Shown: in pieces, positions 28,239 through 38,071 of the stretch
Numbering within the stretch: position 1 is the stretch's first letter
Layout of the letters: the number at the start of each line of letters is the position of its first letter
Source: Pedobacter ginsengisoli
GTDB taxonomy: Bacteria; Bacteroidota; Bacteroidia; Sphingobacteriales; Sphingobacteriaceae
DNA length: 64,000 nucleotides
Assembly: GCF_002736205.1 (NCBI RefSeq)
Contig: NZ_CP024091.1
Span: 1,426,001 to 1,490,000, forward strand
Direction of reading: 5' to 3'
Made by a program: the position numbers and the translations under genes
The notes under the pieces: model-generated
What the model was told of the DNA's origin: nothing
The model's database searches: none
The model's input: the letters and a program-made list of their open reading frames with translations, nothing else

Positions 28239-28246
28239 TATATTTG
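28239..28246 (+). promoter_or_regulatory. -7 box of the GH127-GH51 gene
   Basis: TATATTTG fits TAnnTTTG exactly and lies 20 nt before the ATG at 28267. The expected -33 zone falls in the tandem TCGTACCAGT repeat, consistent with control by the divergent regulator. Confidence 0.6.
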
Positions 28247-28266
28247 GACACCTAACCACACACACA

Positions 28267-31200
28267 ATGAAGTATTTCTTACTAAGTATTGGCATTACCA
28301 CTGCTCTTTTTACAGATAGCCTTGCACAAAGCATTGGGGTAAATCAAAATAACCAGCTCACTCAAAGCCTTAAAGCAAATATAAACGATGCTTTCTGGAG
28401 CCCTAAATTTGAGCTTTGGAGAACCACAACTGCTAATGATGTGCTGAATAAATTCGAAGGAAAGCACTTACCTGCAAAAGAACAGGTAGAAAATAATGTG
28501 TTCGAAAACTTTGACAAGATAGCTGGCGGAAAAAAAGGGAAAGGAGGGCATGCAGGGTTGCCATGGTTTGATGGCCTGATCTATGAAAGTATTCGCGGAA
28601 TAGGTGATCTGAATATTCAGCATCCAGATGCAGTCCTGCAAGCACGTTTGGATGGTTATATTGATCGTATTTATGCTGCCCAGCAGGCCGATCCTGATGG
28701 CTACATTAATACTTATACCGATCTTATGGAGCCGACTCATCATTGGGGAGATAATGGAGGTTTACTGCGTTATCAGCACGATGTTTACAATGCAGGTATG
28801 CTTATAGAAGCAGGAGTTCACTATTACAAAGCTACCGGCAAAACCAAACTGCTTATTGTAGCTACCAGGTTTGCCGATTACATGAGCAACTTAATGGGAC
28901 CTGTTCCTAAAAGGAACATCGTACCTGCTCATTCGGGGCCTGAAGAGGCAGTTTTAAAATTGTATAAACTTTATAAGGAAAATCCGGCTCTTAAAAAGAA
29001 ATTAGGTATCCCGGTAAACGAAAAGGCTTATTACGAACTTGCAAAGTTCTGGATAGAGAACCGTGGTGTTAATACAGGTTATCCACTCTGGCAAACCTGG
29101 GGTAATGATAAAGCCGAAAAGTGGATTAAAGATCAAAAATATAAAGAAGGAACAGTTACGAATGCTACCCGTCCTACATGGGGCGATTATGCGCAGGACT
29201 CTATTTCTGTATTTAAACAGAAAACCATTGAGGGGCATGCGGTTCGTGCTACTTTGCTGGCTACAGGCATCACGGCCGTAGCTTTGGAAAGTCATGATCC
29301 TCAATATATACAAACTGCAGATCAGTTGTGGGATAATATGGTTGGTCGCCGTATGTTCGTAACCGGAGGTGTTGGTGCTATTGCTCATGACGAGAAGTTC
29401 GGGCCAGATTATTACCTGCCTACAGATGCGTATCTTGAAACCTGTGCTGCGGTAGGAGCCGGATTTTTTAGTCAGCGTATGAACGAGCTAACCGGTAACG
29501 GAAAATATATGGATGAGTTTGAACGTGTACTATATAATAATGTGCTCACAGGAGTGTCATTATCTGGCGACCAGTATACTTATCAAAACCCACTTAATGC
29601 ACACGACCATTCAAGATGGGCATGGCATTCGTGTCCATGCTGTCCGCCAATGTTCCTCAAAATGGTTTCTGAACTCCCAAATTATATTTATGCATCATCT
29701 GGCGATAATTTGTTTGTAAACATGTTTATTGGCAGCGATGCCAGTATCCGCCTGACTAATAAAACCCTGGTAGCTGTTTCACAGCAAACCAATTACCCAT
29801 GGGAAGGAAAAATTACTGTAAAAGTAGATCCTGAAAAAGAATCAGCATTCAGTTTAAGTTTGCGCATTCCAGGATGGGCCAGAGGCAAAGAGAATCCTTA
29901 TGATCTTTACAAATCTAACCTGACTTCGTCATATACACTGATGGTAAATGGGAGCGTGGCTAACGCCGTAATTAACAATGGTTATGCTGTAATTAATCGT
30001 AAATGGAAAAAAGGTGACCAGGTAGAACTTCAACTACCCATGACTCCTCGTTTTGTAACAGCAAATACTCAGGTAAAAGATTTGAGAAACAGTATCGCTA
30101 TTGCATCAGGACCTATCGTTTATAGTGTTGAAGCGGCTGATAATGGAAATGTTGAACAGCTACAGGTCGATACAGCCACTGCATTGCAATTGAAGCATAG
30201 AAATGACTTTTTAAATGGTGTGAATGTGATAACCGGTAAAACTGTTGCGGGTAAAACATTTACTGCTATTCCTTACTATGCTGTTGGCAACAGGGAAGCA
30301 AAAGGCTATAAAGTTTGGTTACCACTTCCTCAAACGGCGCGTATTAAGGTCGATGCAGGCCAAATCCAGAATAAATTAAGTTCACTTATCTACGGTTCAA
30401 ATATCGAAGATGTAAACCATGAAATCTATGGAGGTTTTTACGACCAGCGCATATTCGGCGAAAGTTTTGAAGAGCCTGCAGCTGGTGTAAATTACAACCA
30501 ATGGCGTAGGTATACTGGTTACTGGACTGCTAAAGATGGGGCTGTTACTATTATCCCTGGCCGAAATACAAATAGTGAAGTGTTCATGACCACTTCGCAC
30601 TATATTGGTGTCGAGCCAGATCAAAGTGCAAAGTTGATCTATGAACCAAAGGAACTAACAAACGGGGCAGTTGAAGCAGAAATCAGGTTTACAGGAAAAG
30701 GAGAGAGTGGTGCACTACTTGTACGCGTAGCTAATGCAGGTGTAGGTAATGATGCTTTTGATGGGTATGAAATAAGCCTGAACAGAGATGGTAAAAAAAT
30801 AATGATAGGCAAACATCTGCAGAATTTTGAGCAACTAAAGGATGCAGCGGTCAATTTTGATCCAGAGGCCTGGAATAAGGTTAGGGTTACACTCAATGGG
30901 TCGCTAATTGAGGTATATCTTAACGGCCAGCAAGTACTTTCCTTTAAAGATGAACATAATCCTTTGCTTAAAGGAAAAATTGGACTGCGTACCTGGAGAT
31001 CGGCAATGGAGTTCAGAAACGTTACATTACAGGAAAGCGGGAAAACAGAAACATTAAAATTAGTAAACCAAAGCAATGAGCAAGTAAGCTATAACTGGGA
31101 TGTCATCAATCCCGGACAGGCAAAAGCCAGTTTTGAACTCGATAGTAATTCAGCTTATAATGGGAAAAATTCGCAGGTAATAAACTTTGCTTCAGGTTCT

Positions 31201-32751
31201 GGCAAAGCGGGTATAGCTAACAGAAGCTTAAATCGCTGGGGTATCGCTGTCCGTAACGGACAGGCTTTCCAGGGTAGGGTATACCTAAAAGCCGAAAAGC
31301 TAACTGGCCCTGTAACTATTGCGCTCGAAAGTGCCGATGGAACCAAAACATATGCAATCAAAAAATTAAGTGGTATTGGTGTTAACTGGAAGAAATATCC
31401 GTTTACACTGACAGCTAATACTACTGACATCAATGCCAGACTCGCCATCTACATTTCCTCAAAAGGTAAACTTTGGGTAGATCAGGCAGTACTTATGGGG
31501 ACTGGTAAGGATCAGTTTAAAGGCTTGCCAATCCGTGCCGATATTGGAAATATGCTGGTTAATCAAGGGCTAACCTTTCTGCGTTATGCCGGAACCATGG
31601 TAAACTCACCCGAATACAAGTTTAAAAAAATGATCGGCGATCCAGATAAACGCCCTCCATATCGCGGGCACTGGAATTGGTACACTACCAATGGATTTGG
31701 AATAGAAGAGTTCCTTAAGTTCTGTGAAGCAACGAAAATAACGCCATGCTTCGCTATAAATATCTATGAAACTCCTGAGGATGTATCCGATATGGTTGAA
31801 TACTTAAATGGAAGCGTTAATACAGAATGGGGAGCTAAACGAGCCAAAAATGGACATCCTAAACCTTATGGTGTAAAGTATATAGAGATAGGAAATGAGG
31901 AGGTTATCTTTAATGGTGATAACAGAAAGGCGTATGAGGAATATGTAACCCGTTTTAATCTCTTGTATAATGCAATGAAAAAGAAAGATAGTTCATTGAA
32001 ATTTGTGCACGCAGCCTGGTGGCGCCCAGAGTCGCCTAATATGGAATATGTATTCAGGGAACTAAATGGCAAAGCCGACTATTGGGATCTGCATGTTGGT
32101 GGCGATGATCCAAAAGCAGGTTTAGATACTGATAAGCAGCTTGCAGATATGCAGCGTATGTTTAAGCAATGGGATCCGGCAACTAAAATGAAAGTTGCAG
32201 TTTTTGAAGAGAACGGAAGTAAACACGGTATCCAGCGTGCTTTAGGACATGCTACAAACCTTAATGCCATCAGGAGGCATAATGAGTTTGTACTTACCTC
32301 AAGCCCTGCGAATGCACTTCAGCCTTATCTTCAAAATGATAACGATTGGGATCAGGGTCAGATCTTTTTTACGGCTCACCAAACATGGGGTATGCCTCCG
32401 TTCTATTCTCAAAAGATGCAGGCAGAAAATTATTTACCTCTTCGTGTTTTAAGTAAAACAGAAGGTAATCTTGATGTAACAGCAGCGCGTAGCGAGGATG
32501 GAAAAACCTTAATATTACACGTAGTTAATACCGGCACGGAAAGCATTAATACAACACTTGAACTGAGCGGGTTTAAAGATAGAAATGCTGAGGCAGATGT
32601 ATTTGTATTGGCAGGTGAACTTAATTCGAAGAACATGCCTTCAGAACCTGAACTTCATAAAACCGTAGGTTCTAAAGCAATTTTAACTGGTGATGCTCCG
32701 ATTTATAACTTTTCGGCACATTCTTATACCATTTTAAAATTTATCAGGTAG
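28267..32751 (+). CDS. GH127-GH51 fusion, secreted arabinofuranosidase
   Basis: A 1494-residue exported enzyme (signal to about residue 20). Residues ~30-690 are GH127 (beta-L-arabinofuranosidase): the zinc ligands are visible as E391-T-C393 and C458-C459 in the CPCCPP motif. Residues ~700-745 begin a GH51-like unit (LIYGSNIEDVNHEIYGG), interrupted by a LamG/DUF1080-like segment (~745-910) and a CBM4-like segment (~920-1070). The GH51 barrel has the acid/base Glu1211 in GNE and a likely nucleophile Glu1314 in VFEENG. One polypeptide thus joins a beta- and an alpha-L-arabinofuranosidase, presumably for arabinan or arabinoglycan side chains. The frame is uninterrupted. Confidence 0.9.
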   Translation: MKYFLLSIGITTALFTDSLAQSIGVNQNNQLTQSLKANINDAFWSPKFELWRTTTANDVLNKFEGKHLPAKEQVENNVFENFDKIAGGKKGKGGHAGLPWFDGLIYESIRGIGDLNIQHPDAVLQARLDGYIDRIYAAQQADPDGYINTYTDLMEPTHHWGDNGGLLRYQHDVYNAGMLIEAGVHYYKATGKTKLLIVATRFADYMSNLMGPVPKRNIVPAHSGPEEAVLKLYKLYKENPALKKKLGIPVNEKAYYELAKFWIENRGVNTGYPLWQTWGNDKAEKWIKDQKYKEGTVTNATRPTWGDYAQDSISVFKQKTIEGHAVRATLLATGITAVALESHDPQYIQTADQLWDNMVGRRMFVTGGVGAIAHDEKFGPDYYLPTDAYLETCAAVGAGFFSQRMNELTGNGKYMDEFERVLYNNVLTGVSLSGDQYTYQNPLNAHDHSRWAWHSCPCCPPMFLKMVSELPNYIYASSGDNLFVNMFIGSDASIRLTNKTLVAVSQQTNYPWEGKITVKVDPEKESAFSLSLRIPGWARGKENPYDLYKSNLTSSYTLMVNGSVANAVINNGYAVINRKWKKGDQVELQLPMTPRFVTANTQVKDLRNSIAIASGPIVYSVEAADNGNVEQLQVDTATALQLKHRNDFLNGVNVITGKTVAGKTFTAIPYYAVGNREAKGYKVWLPLPQTARIKVDAGQIQNKLSSLIYGSNIEDVNHEIYGGFYDQRIFGESFEEPAAGVNYNQWRRYTGYWTAKDGAVTIIPGRNTNSEVFMTTSHYIGVEPDQSAKLIYEPKELTNGAVEAEIRFTGKGESGALLVRVANAGVGNDAFDGYEISLNRDGKKIMIGKHLQNFEQLKDAAVNFDPEAWNKVRVTLNGSLIEVYLNGQQVLSFKDEHNPLLKGKIGLRTWRSAMEFRNVTLQESGKTETLKLVNQSNEQVSYNWDVINPGQAKASFELDSNSAYNGKNSQVINFASGSGKAGIANRSLNRWGIAVRNGQAFQGRVYLKAEKLTGPVTIALESADGTKTYAIKKLSGIGVNWKKYPFTLTANTTDINARLAIYISSKGKLWVDQAVLMGTGKDQFKGLPIRADIGNMLVNQGLTFLRYAGTMVNSPEYKFKKMIGDPDKRPPYRGHWNWYTTNGFGIEEFLKFCEATKITPCFAINIYETPEDVSDMVEYLNGSVNTEWGAKRAKNGHPKPYGVKYIEIGNEEVIFNGDNRKAYEEYVTRFNLLYNAMKKKDSSLKFVHAAWWRPESPNMEYVFRELNGKADYWDLHVGGDDPKAGLDTDKQLADMQRMFKQWDPATKMKVAVFEENGSKHGIQRALGHATNLNAIRRHNEFVLTSSPANALQPYLQNDNDWDQGQIFFTAHQTWGMPPFYSQKMQAENYLPLRVLSKTEGNLDVTAARSEDGKTLILHVVNTGTESINTTLELSGFKDRNAEADVFVLAGELNSKNMPSEPELHKTVGSKAILTGDAPIYNFSAHSYTILKFIR

Positions 32752-32757
32752 AACAGA

Positions 32758-32792
32758 AACAAGCCCCTGACCAATTGGTCAGGAGGCTTGTT
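32758..32792. terminator. Hairpin terminator between convergent genes
   Basis: AACAAGCC, then a perfect palindrome CCTGACCAATTGGTCAGG (32766-32783), a one-base bulge and GGCTTGTT form a strong hairpin seven bases after the stop codon of the GH127-GH51 gene. The T-tract is weak on both sides, so it may stop or stabilise both convergent transcripts. Confidence 0.6.
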
Positions 32793-32813
32793 GCAATTAA
32801 CTAATTTCCCTAA

Positions 32814-34421
32814 TTAGTATAATCCCAGTTCGGCTAAAGCCGCAAACTGTAGTCCATCATGTGCAGAGTTGGCGATAACCTTCAGATACCTGAAAGTTTT
32901 TGCACTTCCAAAATCAAAGTATTGAGGGCCATCGGCATTTGCTGCAACATAGTTATTTACTGATGTAAAGTTAATTCCATCTGTACTGGTCAAAACTTCA
33001 AAATTCTTAACCGCACGGCTCAAACCACTGCGTTGGGTTAAGCTAAGCCCATTAGCTGTTTTAGAAGATCCCAGATCTATTACTACATTATGAGGGTAAG
33101 AGGTTGCAGAGCTTGACCAGCGTGAATGCCAGTAAGTGCTTCCGCTGCCATCAATCAGTTTGCTTGCCCTACCATTCACTGCACCCTCGCCACTTGTTTC
33201 TTCTGAACTGAATGTAGCAATGCTCCATCCGGTTTTGCTAAGCTCGTTTCTGGTACTAAAATTTAAAACAGGAACTCCGGCTGCGAACGTATATGAGTAA
33301 ATTTGCTCTGTAACAGTACCATTATCATGTACCAGTTTAACTTTTAATTCATAAGGAATCCCATCGGCCTTCTCTACAAGGTCGGCAATAGGCATTTCCA
33401 CTCTAAAGCTGTCTGTACCTATTTTTTTTGATTCCCAGCCGATGGCATTATAGTCACGATTCACACCAGTACCTTCATTATTCACATTAGGGTCATTAAA
33501 ATAAAGAATACTGGTTACGTTACCGGTTGAGGTAAACTTACCAGATACTATAATAGATGCCTGCGCGCTCGAGTAGCTGGCGTATATTTTATTAATGCTC
33601 GAGGTTACTGAGCCATAGTAAGTATTACTATTATTATTAAATACCTGGTTGGTATTTAAAACTGCGGCATCAACCGCGGTTAAAAATGTAGGGCTTTTAC
33701 CTAGTGTGCCATTACCAGCCCACATCAAAGCCATACCAAGAGTAGCATCTTCAGAAACCTTTTGTCTGTTATGAGGTAAGTTTAGTCCATGGCCTAATTC
33801 ATGTACCAAGCCACCAAACCAAACACTAAATCTATTCCCAACTGCGTCGCTTTTGCCAAGATTTTGTATGTCCATCTCCTCATAGTCAAGTGCGTAACAC
33901 CACCTGCCTGTGCCATAAAAAGGGCCACCGCTAGGAGTGCCATTGGCACCAATTGAATATCTTGGTATAATAATCAGCGTATGGTCACTGGTATTGTCTG
34001 CCGGATGGGCGGCAAAGTAAGCATTTACTTCACTTGACACAGCTCCTGAGCCTCCAGAGTACGGATATCCGCTTTTAGGTAAACTACCTCTAATGGTAAT
34101 GATCTTAACACCTCCCGATCCATTGTTGGCGAGGCCAAAGGTTTTATTGCCATAGCCATTGCGGTTCATTTCCTGTTTGTACCACTCCTGGGTCCACAAT
34201 AAAAGGTCGCTCAATCTTTTTTGGTAACCTGCCAAAGTATCGAGGTCACTGGGCACAAAGTAAACAATGTTTACATTTCTGGTTTGGGTAATGATTTCTG
34301 CAGTACTGTCATGAGTCGACAAATCTTTCTTGTCTGATTCTGGGGTTTCTGCCTTTTTACATGAAAATGTAAAGAGAGTAGTGCAAAAAATGCACGCTAA
34401 TAAAAGATTACTTTTTTTCAT
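32814..34421 (-). CDS. Metalloprotease-like lipoprotein with discoidin (F5/8C) domain
   Basis: The signal ends in a FTFSC lipobox, so the protein is anchored. Residues ~55-270 look like a zinc metalloprotease: GGLVHELGHGLNLPHNRQ contains HExxHxxxxxH-like spacing (H-E-L-G-H-G-L-N-L-P-H). A PKD- or Ig-like region follows (~290-390). The C-terminal ~140 residues form an F5/8-type C domain (YWHSRWSSSATSYPHNVVIDLGSSKTANGLSLTQRSGLSRAVKNFEVLTS, FRYLKVIANSAHDGLQFAALAELGLY), usually a carbohydrate binder. It may trim glycoproteins or attach to glycans. It is divergent from the GH106 gene. Confidence 0.8.
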   Translation of the reverse strand: MKKSNLLLACIFCTTLFTFSCKKAETPESDKKDLSTHDSTAEIITQTRNVNIVYFVPSDLDTLAGYQKRLSDLLLWTQEWYKQEMNRNGYGNKTFGLANNGSGGVKIITIRGSLPKSGYPYSGGSGAVSSEVNAYFAAHPADNTSDHTLIIIPRYSIGANGTPSGGPFYGTGRWCYALDYEEMDIQNLGKSDAVGNRFSVWFGGLVHELGHGLNLPHNRQKVSEDATLGMALMWAGNGTLGKSPTFLTAVDAAVLNTNQVFNNNSNTYYGSVTSSINKIYASYSSAQASIIVSGKFTSTGNVTSILYFNDPNVNNEGTGVNRDYNAIGWESKKIGTDSFRVEMPIADLVEKADGIPYELKVKLVHDNGTVTEQIYSYTFAAGVPVLNFSTRNELSKTGWSIATFSSEETSGEGAVNGRASKLIDGSGSTYWHSRWSSSATSYPHNVVIDLGSSKTANGLSLTQRSGLSRAVKNFEVLTSTDGINFTSVNNYVAANADGPQYFDFGSAKTFRYLKVIANSAHDGLQFAALAELGLY

Positions 34422-34787
34422 AAATTTTGGTTAAGGATGAATTGATATGAAAAAGTAATCAAGTATCCTGGAATGTTGTAAGCTAGTTCTTTATAACTGC
34501 TGCGCAAGCGTTTGATTATCACATTGAAGGCATATATTTGATTGAAATTTGCTCAATTTCATTGAAATTTAAGGATATGTTTTATAAATAACTTTTCCTG
34601 ATCTGAAATTTTTTATTGCAGATTTATTAAAGATGGATTCCTGTTCAAATATTATATGCAAACGTTTGTGTAAAATTTTGATAAAGCTCAAAGTGAGAGG
34701 AATATACCGACAGGCCATGACAGTTATCACATAAATGATTTTTATCTTGGTTTTACTGTAACCAAATGTATAACCAATCAATTCTTA
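34422..34787. other. Divergent intergenic region
   Basis: This 366-bp gap separates the divergent metalloprotease and GH106 genes. Apart from the candidate promoter at 34511-34540 I see only A+T-rich sequence and a CAAATGTA box (34763-34770) that could be a minus-strand -7 element far from its gene. No ORF or RNA structure stands out. Confidence 0.5.
34511..34540 (+). promoter_or_regulatory. Candidate promoter for the GH106 gene
   Basis: TTTG at 34511-34514 and TATATTTG at 34533-34540, separated by 18 nt, closely fit the Bacteroidota -33/-7 promoter. Initiation near 34547 would give a leader of about 240 nt before the ATG at 34788, which is long but possible. Confidence 0.5.
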
Positions 34788-37700
34788 ATGCACAAAGTGA
34801 AATATCTTCTTGGAATTCTTCTGTCATTCACCTATTCAATTACTGCGACTGCTCAATTAGCTAAAGTGCCTTTTGTGCCCTCGCAAGAGGAAGTTAACCG
34901 TGCTTTCGGCAATCAAGATGTGCTCTCTTTTCTAAAACCATCAAAAGTTTATCATCCCGAAACCTGGTTTCACTATATTGGTGGTAATGTATCAAAAGAA
35001 GGAATTACGAAAGATCTTGAAGCAATTGCAAAATCCGGAATTTCAGGAATCCAGTTGTTTCACGGTCAGTTTGGTGGGCCCTGGCCAGGGGTAAGCCCTC
35101 AAATCACGAGCCTTAGCCCCAATTGGGACGATGCAGTAAAGCATACCGCTCAGGAATGCCGTCGTTTAGGCCTCAGGTTTTCTATGAATAATTGTCCGGG
35201 ATGGGCTACTTCCGGAGGACCATGGATTACACCGTCCAATGCCATGCGTAACCTGATCTGGAACAGAACTGATGTAGTTGGGGGTAAGGCCATTAATCAA
35301 GTTTTACCAGTACCACAACCCAGTAACGAGGCCTGGCGTGACTACCAAGATATTACCGTGCTCGCCTTTCCAACCCCTACCGGAGATACCGGAAAACCCT
35401 TGATACCAAAATCAGTTAATAGCAATACTAATTTTAAATGGGAACCCTACTTTGCAGGAGAAGCAAAAGAGTCTGTTCATTTACCACCTGCCAAGCCTGC
35501 TAAGCCTTATTGGATAGAGGTTGAATTTCCTGACGCAGTTGCACTTCGCAGTGTAGAATTTTCGAGCGTTCAGGGCTTCAATCATGGTCAATCTTACGAA
35601 CCTGGAGTAACCATAACCATTCAAGGAATCTTATCTGATGGAAAAACCAAAGATATTCTGCACACAGAGATGCCTCAATCAAACTGGCAGGATGAGCTGC
35701 CCATTACCCTGGCTTGTTCTGAGCTTGCTGGTGTAAAAAAGTACCGAATTACTATCTCCAATAAATACGGTATGACCATTAGTTCACTTCGCCTGTTTTC
35801 TGCTGCACGCAAAAACAACTGGGAATCAGAAGCTGCCTGGACACTTAGAAGTCTTGAACGTGCTGGTCAAAACCCTAAACAATCGCCAGAAGCTTTCGTT
35901 AAGGCGGATCAGATTCTTGACATCTCAGATAAAATGACTGCCGATGGAAAATTAAACTGGCAGGCACCTAAAGGCAATTGGACAATCCTGCGCCTGGGTC
36001 ATGTAAATTCCGGAAAGGAAAATGGACCCGCACCGGCTGAGGGTACCGGATGGGAGGCAAATAAGTTCTCAAAATCGGCTGCTGATGTACATTTTGCAGG
36101 ATACATCGGGCGCCTTTCAAACGGACCACTTGCTGGTGGTCTGTTAAATGGTATGCTTATCGATAGCTGGGAGTGTCATACTCAAAGCTGGACACAGGAC
36201 ATGGAACCTGAATTTAAACGTATCTCCAATTATCAGCTTCGTAAATGGCTACCTGCATTATTCGGCTATGTTATTAAAGACCATGAAACCACAGCACGTT
36301 TTTTAACCGATTGGCGTAAAACCCTTAATGATCTGTTAACCAATAATTATTACGGTCGTATGGCCTCATTGGCAAAAGAGAATGGACTATCAGTTACTTA
36401 CGAAACAGGTCCTGGCGATGTTGTGCCTGCCGATATTATGGAGTATTTTAAATTTGCTGATGTACCCATGTGCGAGTTCTGGCAGCCAATGAGCGATGGA
36501 TTTGTCGGCTCTATAAACTTCAAACCAATTAAGCCAACGGCCTCTGCTGCAAGAATGTACGGTAAACCACGTGTAGCAGCAGAGTCATTTACAAACATCT
36601 CGCTCAGTTGGGATGAGCATCTTGATATGCTCAAAGAGGTTGCCAACATAAACAGTGTGCAAGGCGTTAGTCATTATGTATTTCACACCTATACACATAA
36701 CCCGCAAACTCCTTTTCTTCCTCCGGGTAGCTCTTTTGGTGCAGGGATCGGTACGCCGTTCCTAAGGGGACAAACCTGGTGGCAATACATGCCCGATTTC
36801 ACAGATTATTTATCGCGCTGCACATATATGCTCGAAAGAGGAAAGCCAGTATCTGATGTGCTGTGGTATCTTGGCGACGAGACCAATCATAAACCTAACC
36901 AGAACGCGACTTTCCCGGACGGATATAAATATGACTATTGTAATTCAGATGTGCTGTTGAACAGATTGAAAGTGGAAAATGGTATGATCGTAACTCCAGA
37001 GGGCATCCGCTACAGGGTATTGTGGTTGCCAGATGTGCCTCGCATGTTGCCTCAAACACTACTAAAAATACGGTCGCTAGTGCGCAATGGAGCAACTATT
37101 ATAGGCAATGCTCCAGTAGGGTTAGCCACCCTTACAGATGGCAAAGCTGCACAACAAAGCTTTAATGTTGCAGTTAAGGATATATGGGGAGGAGAGGGCA
37201 AAGGTTTAAAGAAAGTAGGCAAAGGTTATGTCATCTCAGATATGACTATAGATCAGGCATTGGAGGCATTAAAAATAACACCAGACGTTACCGGAGGTGA
37301 TGCTTTGTGGTCGCACCGAAGTATAGAAGGGGCAGATTGGTATTTCGTGACTGCACCAAAAGGTCAGGGATTTAGTGGCGAATTGAGCTTCCGGGCAAAA
37401 GGACAGGTCGAAATCTGGGATCCGGTAAGTGGAACAGTCAGACCAGCCGAAAGCCTGTTCAATGCCGATCGTACAAGTGTTAAACTTGATCTGGAAAAAG
37501 GAGGCTCATGTTTTGTTGTTTTCAGAAAAGAAAAGAACATAGCCAACTTTAAAGCAACTGAAACAGTTTCTGCCTTACCAATTTCAGGGCCATGGAAGCT
37601 AACCTTTCCAGAAGGTTGGGGTGTTCCGGAAGCTTTGGAAATAACCGAACTAAAGCCATGGAAAGATCTTGATATTTCAGCAGAAGGTAAAGCGTTTTCG

Positions 37701-38054
37701 GGTACTGCAACATACACAACCACATTCACTATCAATAAAACAGCACCTGATCTGGAGTATATTCTCGATTTAGGGAAAGTTGATATGGCTGCGGTTGTAA
37801 TCGTAAATGGTAAAGAGGTGGGTAAATTATGGGCTCCGCCATACCGTATAAGTTTAAAGGATTTTGTTAAACAGGGACAGAATACGTTGAACGTGCAAGT
37901 AACGAGCACCTGGTTCAATCGTTTGGTATTTGATGCAGGGCAACCAGAAAATAAACGCAAAACGTGGACAATATCAGGCCCCGGAAAAGACTCTGCTTTA
38001 CGTGTTTCGGGCTTGCTTGGACCTGTTAAACTTGAAACTCAAAAAGAGATGTAG
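34788..38054 (+). CDS. GH106-family alpha-L-rhamnosidase-like protein
   Basis: The signal peptide (about 22 residues, ends TATAQ) is followed by a GH106-type catalytic region. ETWFHYIGGNVSKEGITKDLEAIAKSGISGIQLFHGQFGG is the family's opening motif, and SMNNCPGWATSGGPW, MLIDSWECHTQSWT, YETGPGDVVPADIMEYFKFADVPMCEFW and VAAESFTNISLSWDEHLDMLK follow in the expected order. A beta-sandwich (~960-1060: FTINKTAPDLEYILDLGKVDMAAVVIVNGKEVGKLWAPPYRISL) closes the protein. GH106 enzymes remove alpha-L-rhamnose from pectins or glycosides. With the GH127-GH51 fusion nearby, a rhamnogalacturonan or arabinan diet is plausible. Confidence 0.85.
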   Translation: MHKVKYLLGILLSFTYSITATAQLAKVPFVPSQEEVNRAFGNQDVLSFLKPSKVYHPETWFHYIGGNVSKEGITKDLEAIAKSGISGIQLFHGQFGGPWPGVSPQITSLSPNWDDAVKHTAQECRRLGLRFSMNNCPGWATSGGPWITPSNAMRNLIWNRTDVVGGKAINQVLPVPQPSNEAWRDYQDITVLAFPTPTGDTGKPLIPKSVNSNTNFKWEPYFAGEAKESVHLPPAKPAKPYWIEVEFPDAVALRSVEFSSVQGFNHGQSYEPGVTITIQGILSDGKTKDILHTEMPQSNWQDELPITLACSELAGVKKYRITISNKYGMTISSLRLFSAARKNNWESEAAWTLRSLERAGQNPKQSPEAFVKADQILDISDKMTADGKLNWQAPKGNWTILRLGHVNSGKENGPAPAEGTGWEANKFSKSAADVHFAGYIGRLSNGPLAGGLLNGMLIDSWECHTQSWTQDMEPEFKRISNYQLRKWLPALFGYVIKDHETTARFLTDWRKTLNDLLTNNYYGRMASLAKENGLSVTYETGPGDVVPADIMEYFKFADVPMCEFWQPMSDGFVGSINFKPIKPTASAARMYGKPRVAAESFTNISLSWDEHLDMLKEVANINSVQGVSHYVFHTYTHNPQTPFLPPGSSFGAGIGTPFLRGQTWWQYMPDFTDYLSRCTYMLERGKPVSDVLWYLGDETNHKPNQNATFPDGYKYDYCNSDVLLNRLKVENGMIVTPEGIRYRVLWLPDVPRMLPQTLLKIRSLVRNGATIIGNAPVGLATLTDGKAAQQSFNVAVKDIWGGEGKGLKKVGKGYVISDMTIDQALEALKITPDVTGGDALWSHRSIEGADWYFVTAPKGQGFSGELSFRAKGQVEIWDPVSGTVRPAESLFNADRTSVKLDLEKGGSCFVVFRKEKNIANFKATETVSALPISGPWKLTFPEGWGVPEALEITELKPWKDLDISAEGKAFSGTATYTTTFTINKTAPDLEYILDLGKVDMAAVVIVNGKEVGKLWAPPYRISLKDFVKQGQNTLNVQVTSTWFNRLVFDAGQPENKRKTWTISGPGKDSALRVSGLLGPVKLETQKEM

Positions 38055-38071
38055 CTTATAATGTCTTTGTG

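Noticed and set aside
27160..38054. A complete polysaccharide utilization locus
   Set aside because: Regulator and several glycosidases are present, but no SusC or SusD genes lie in the window.
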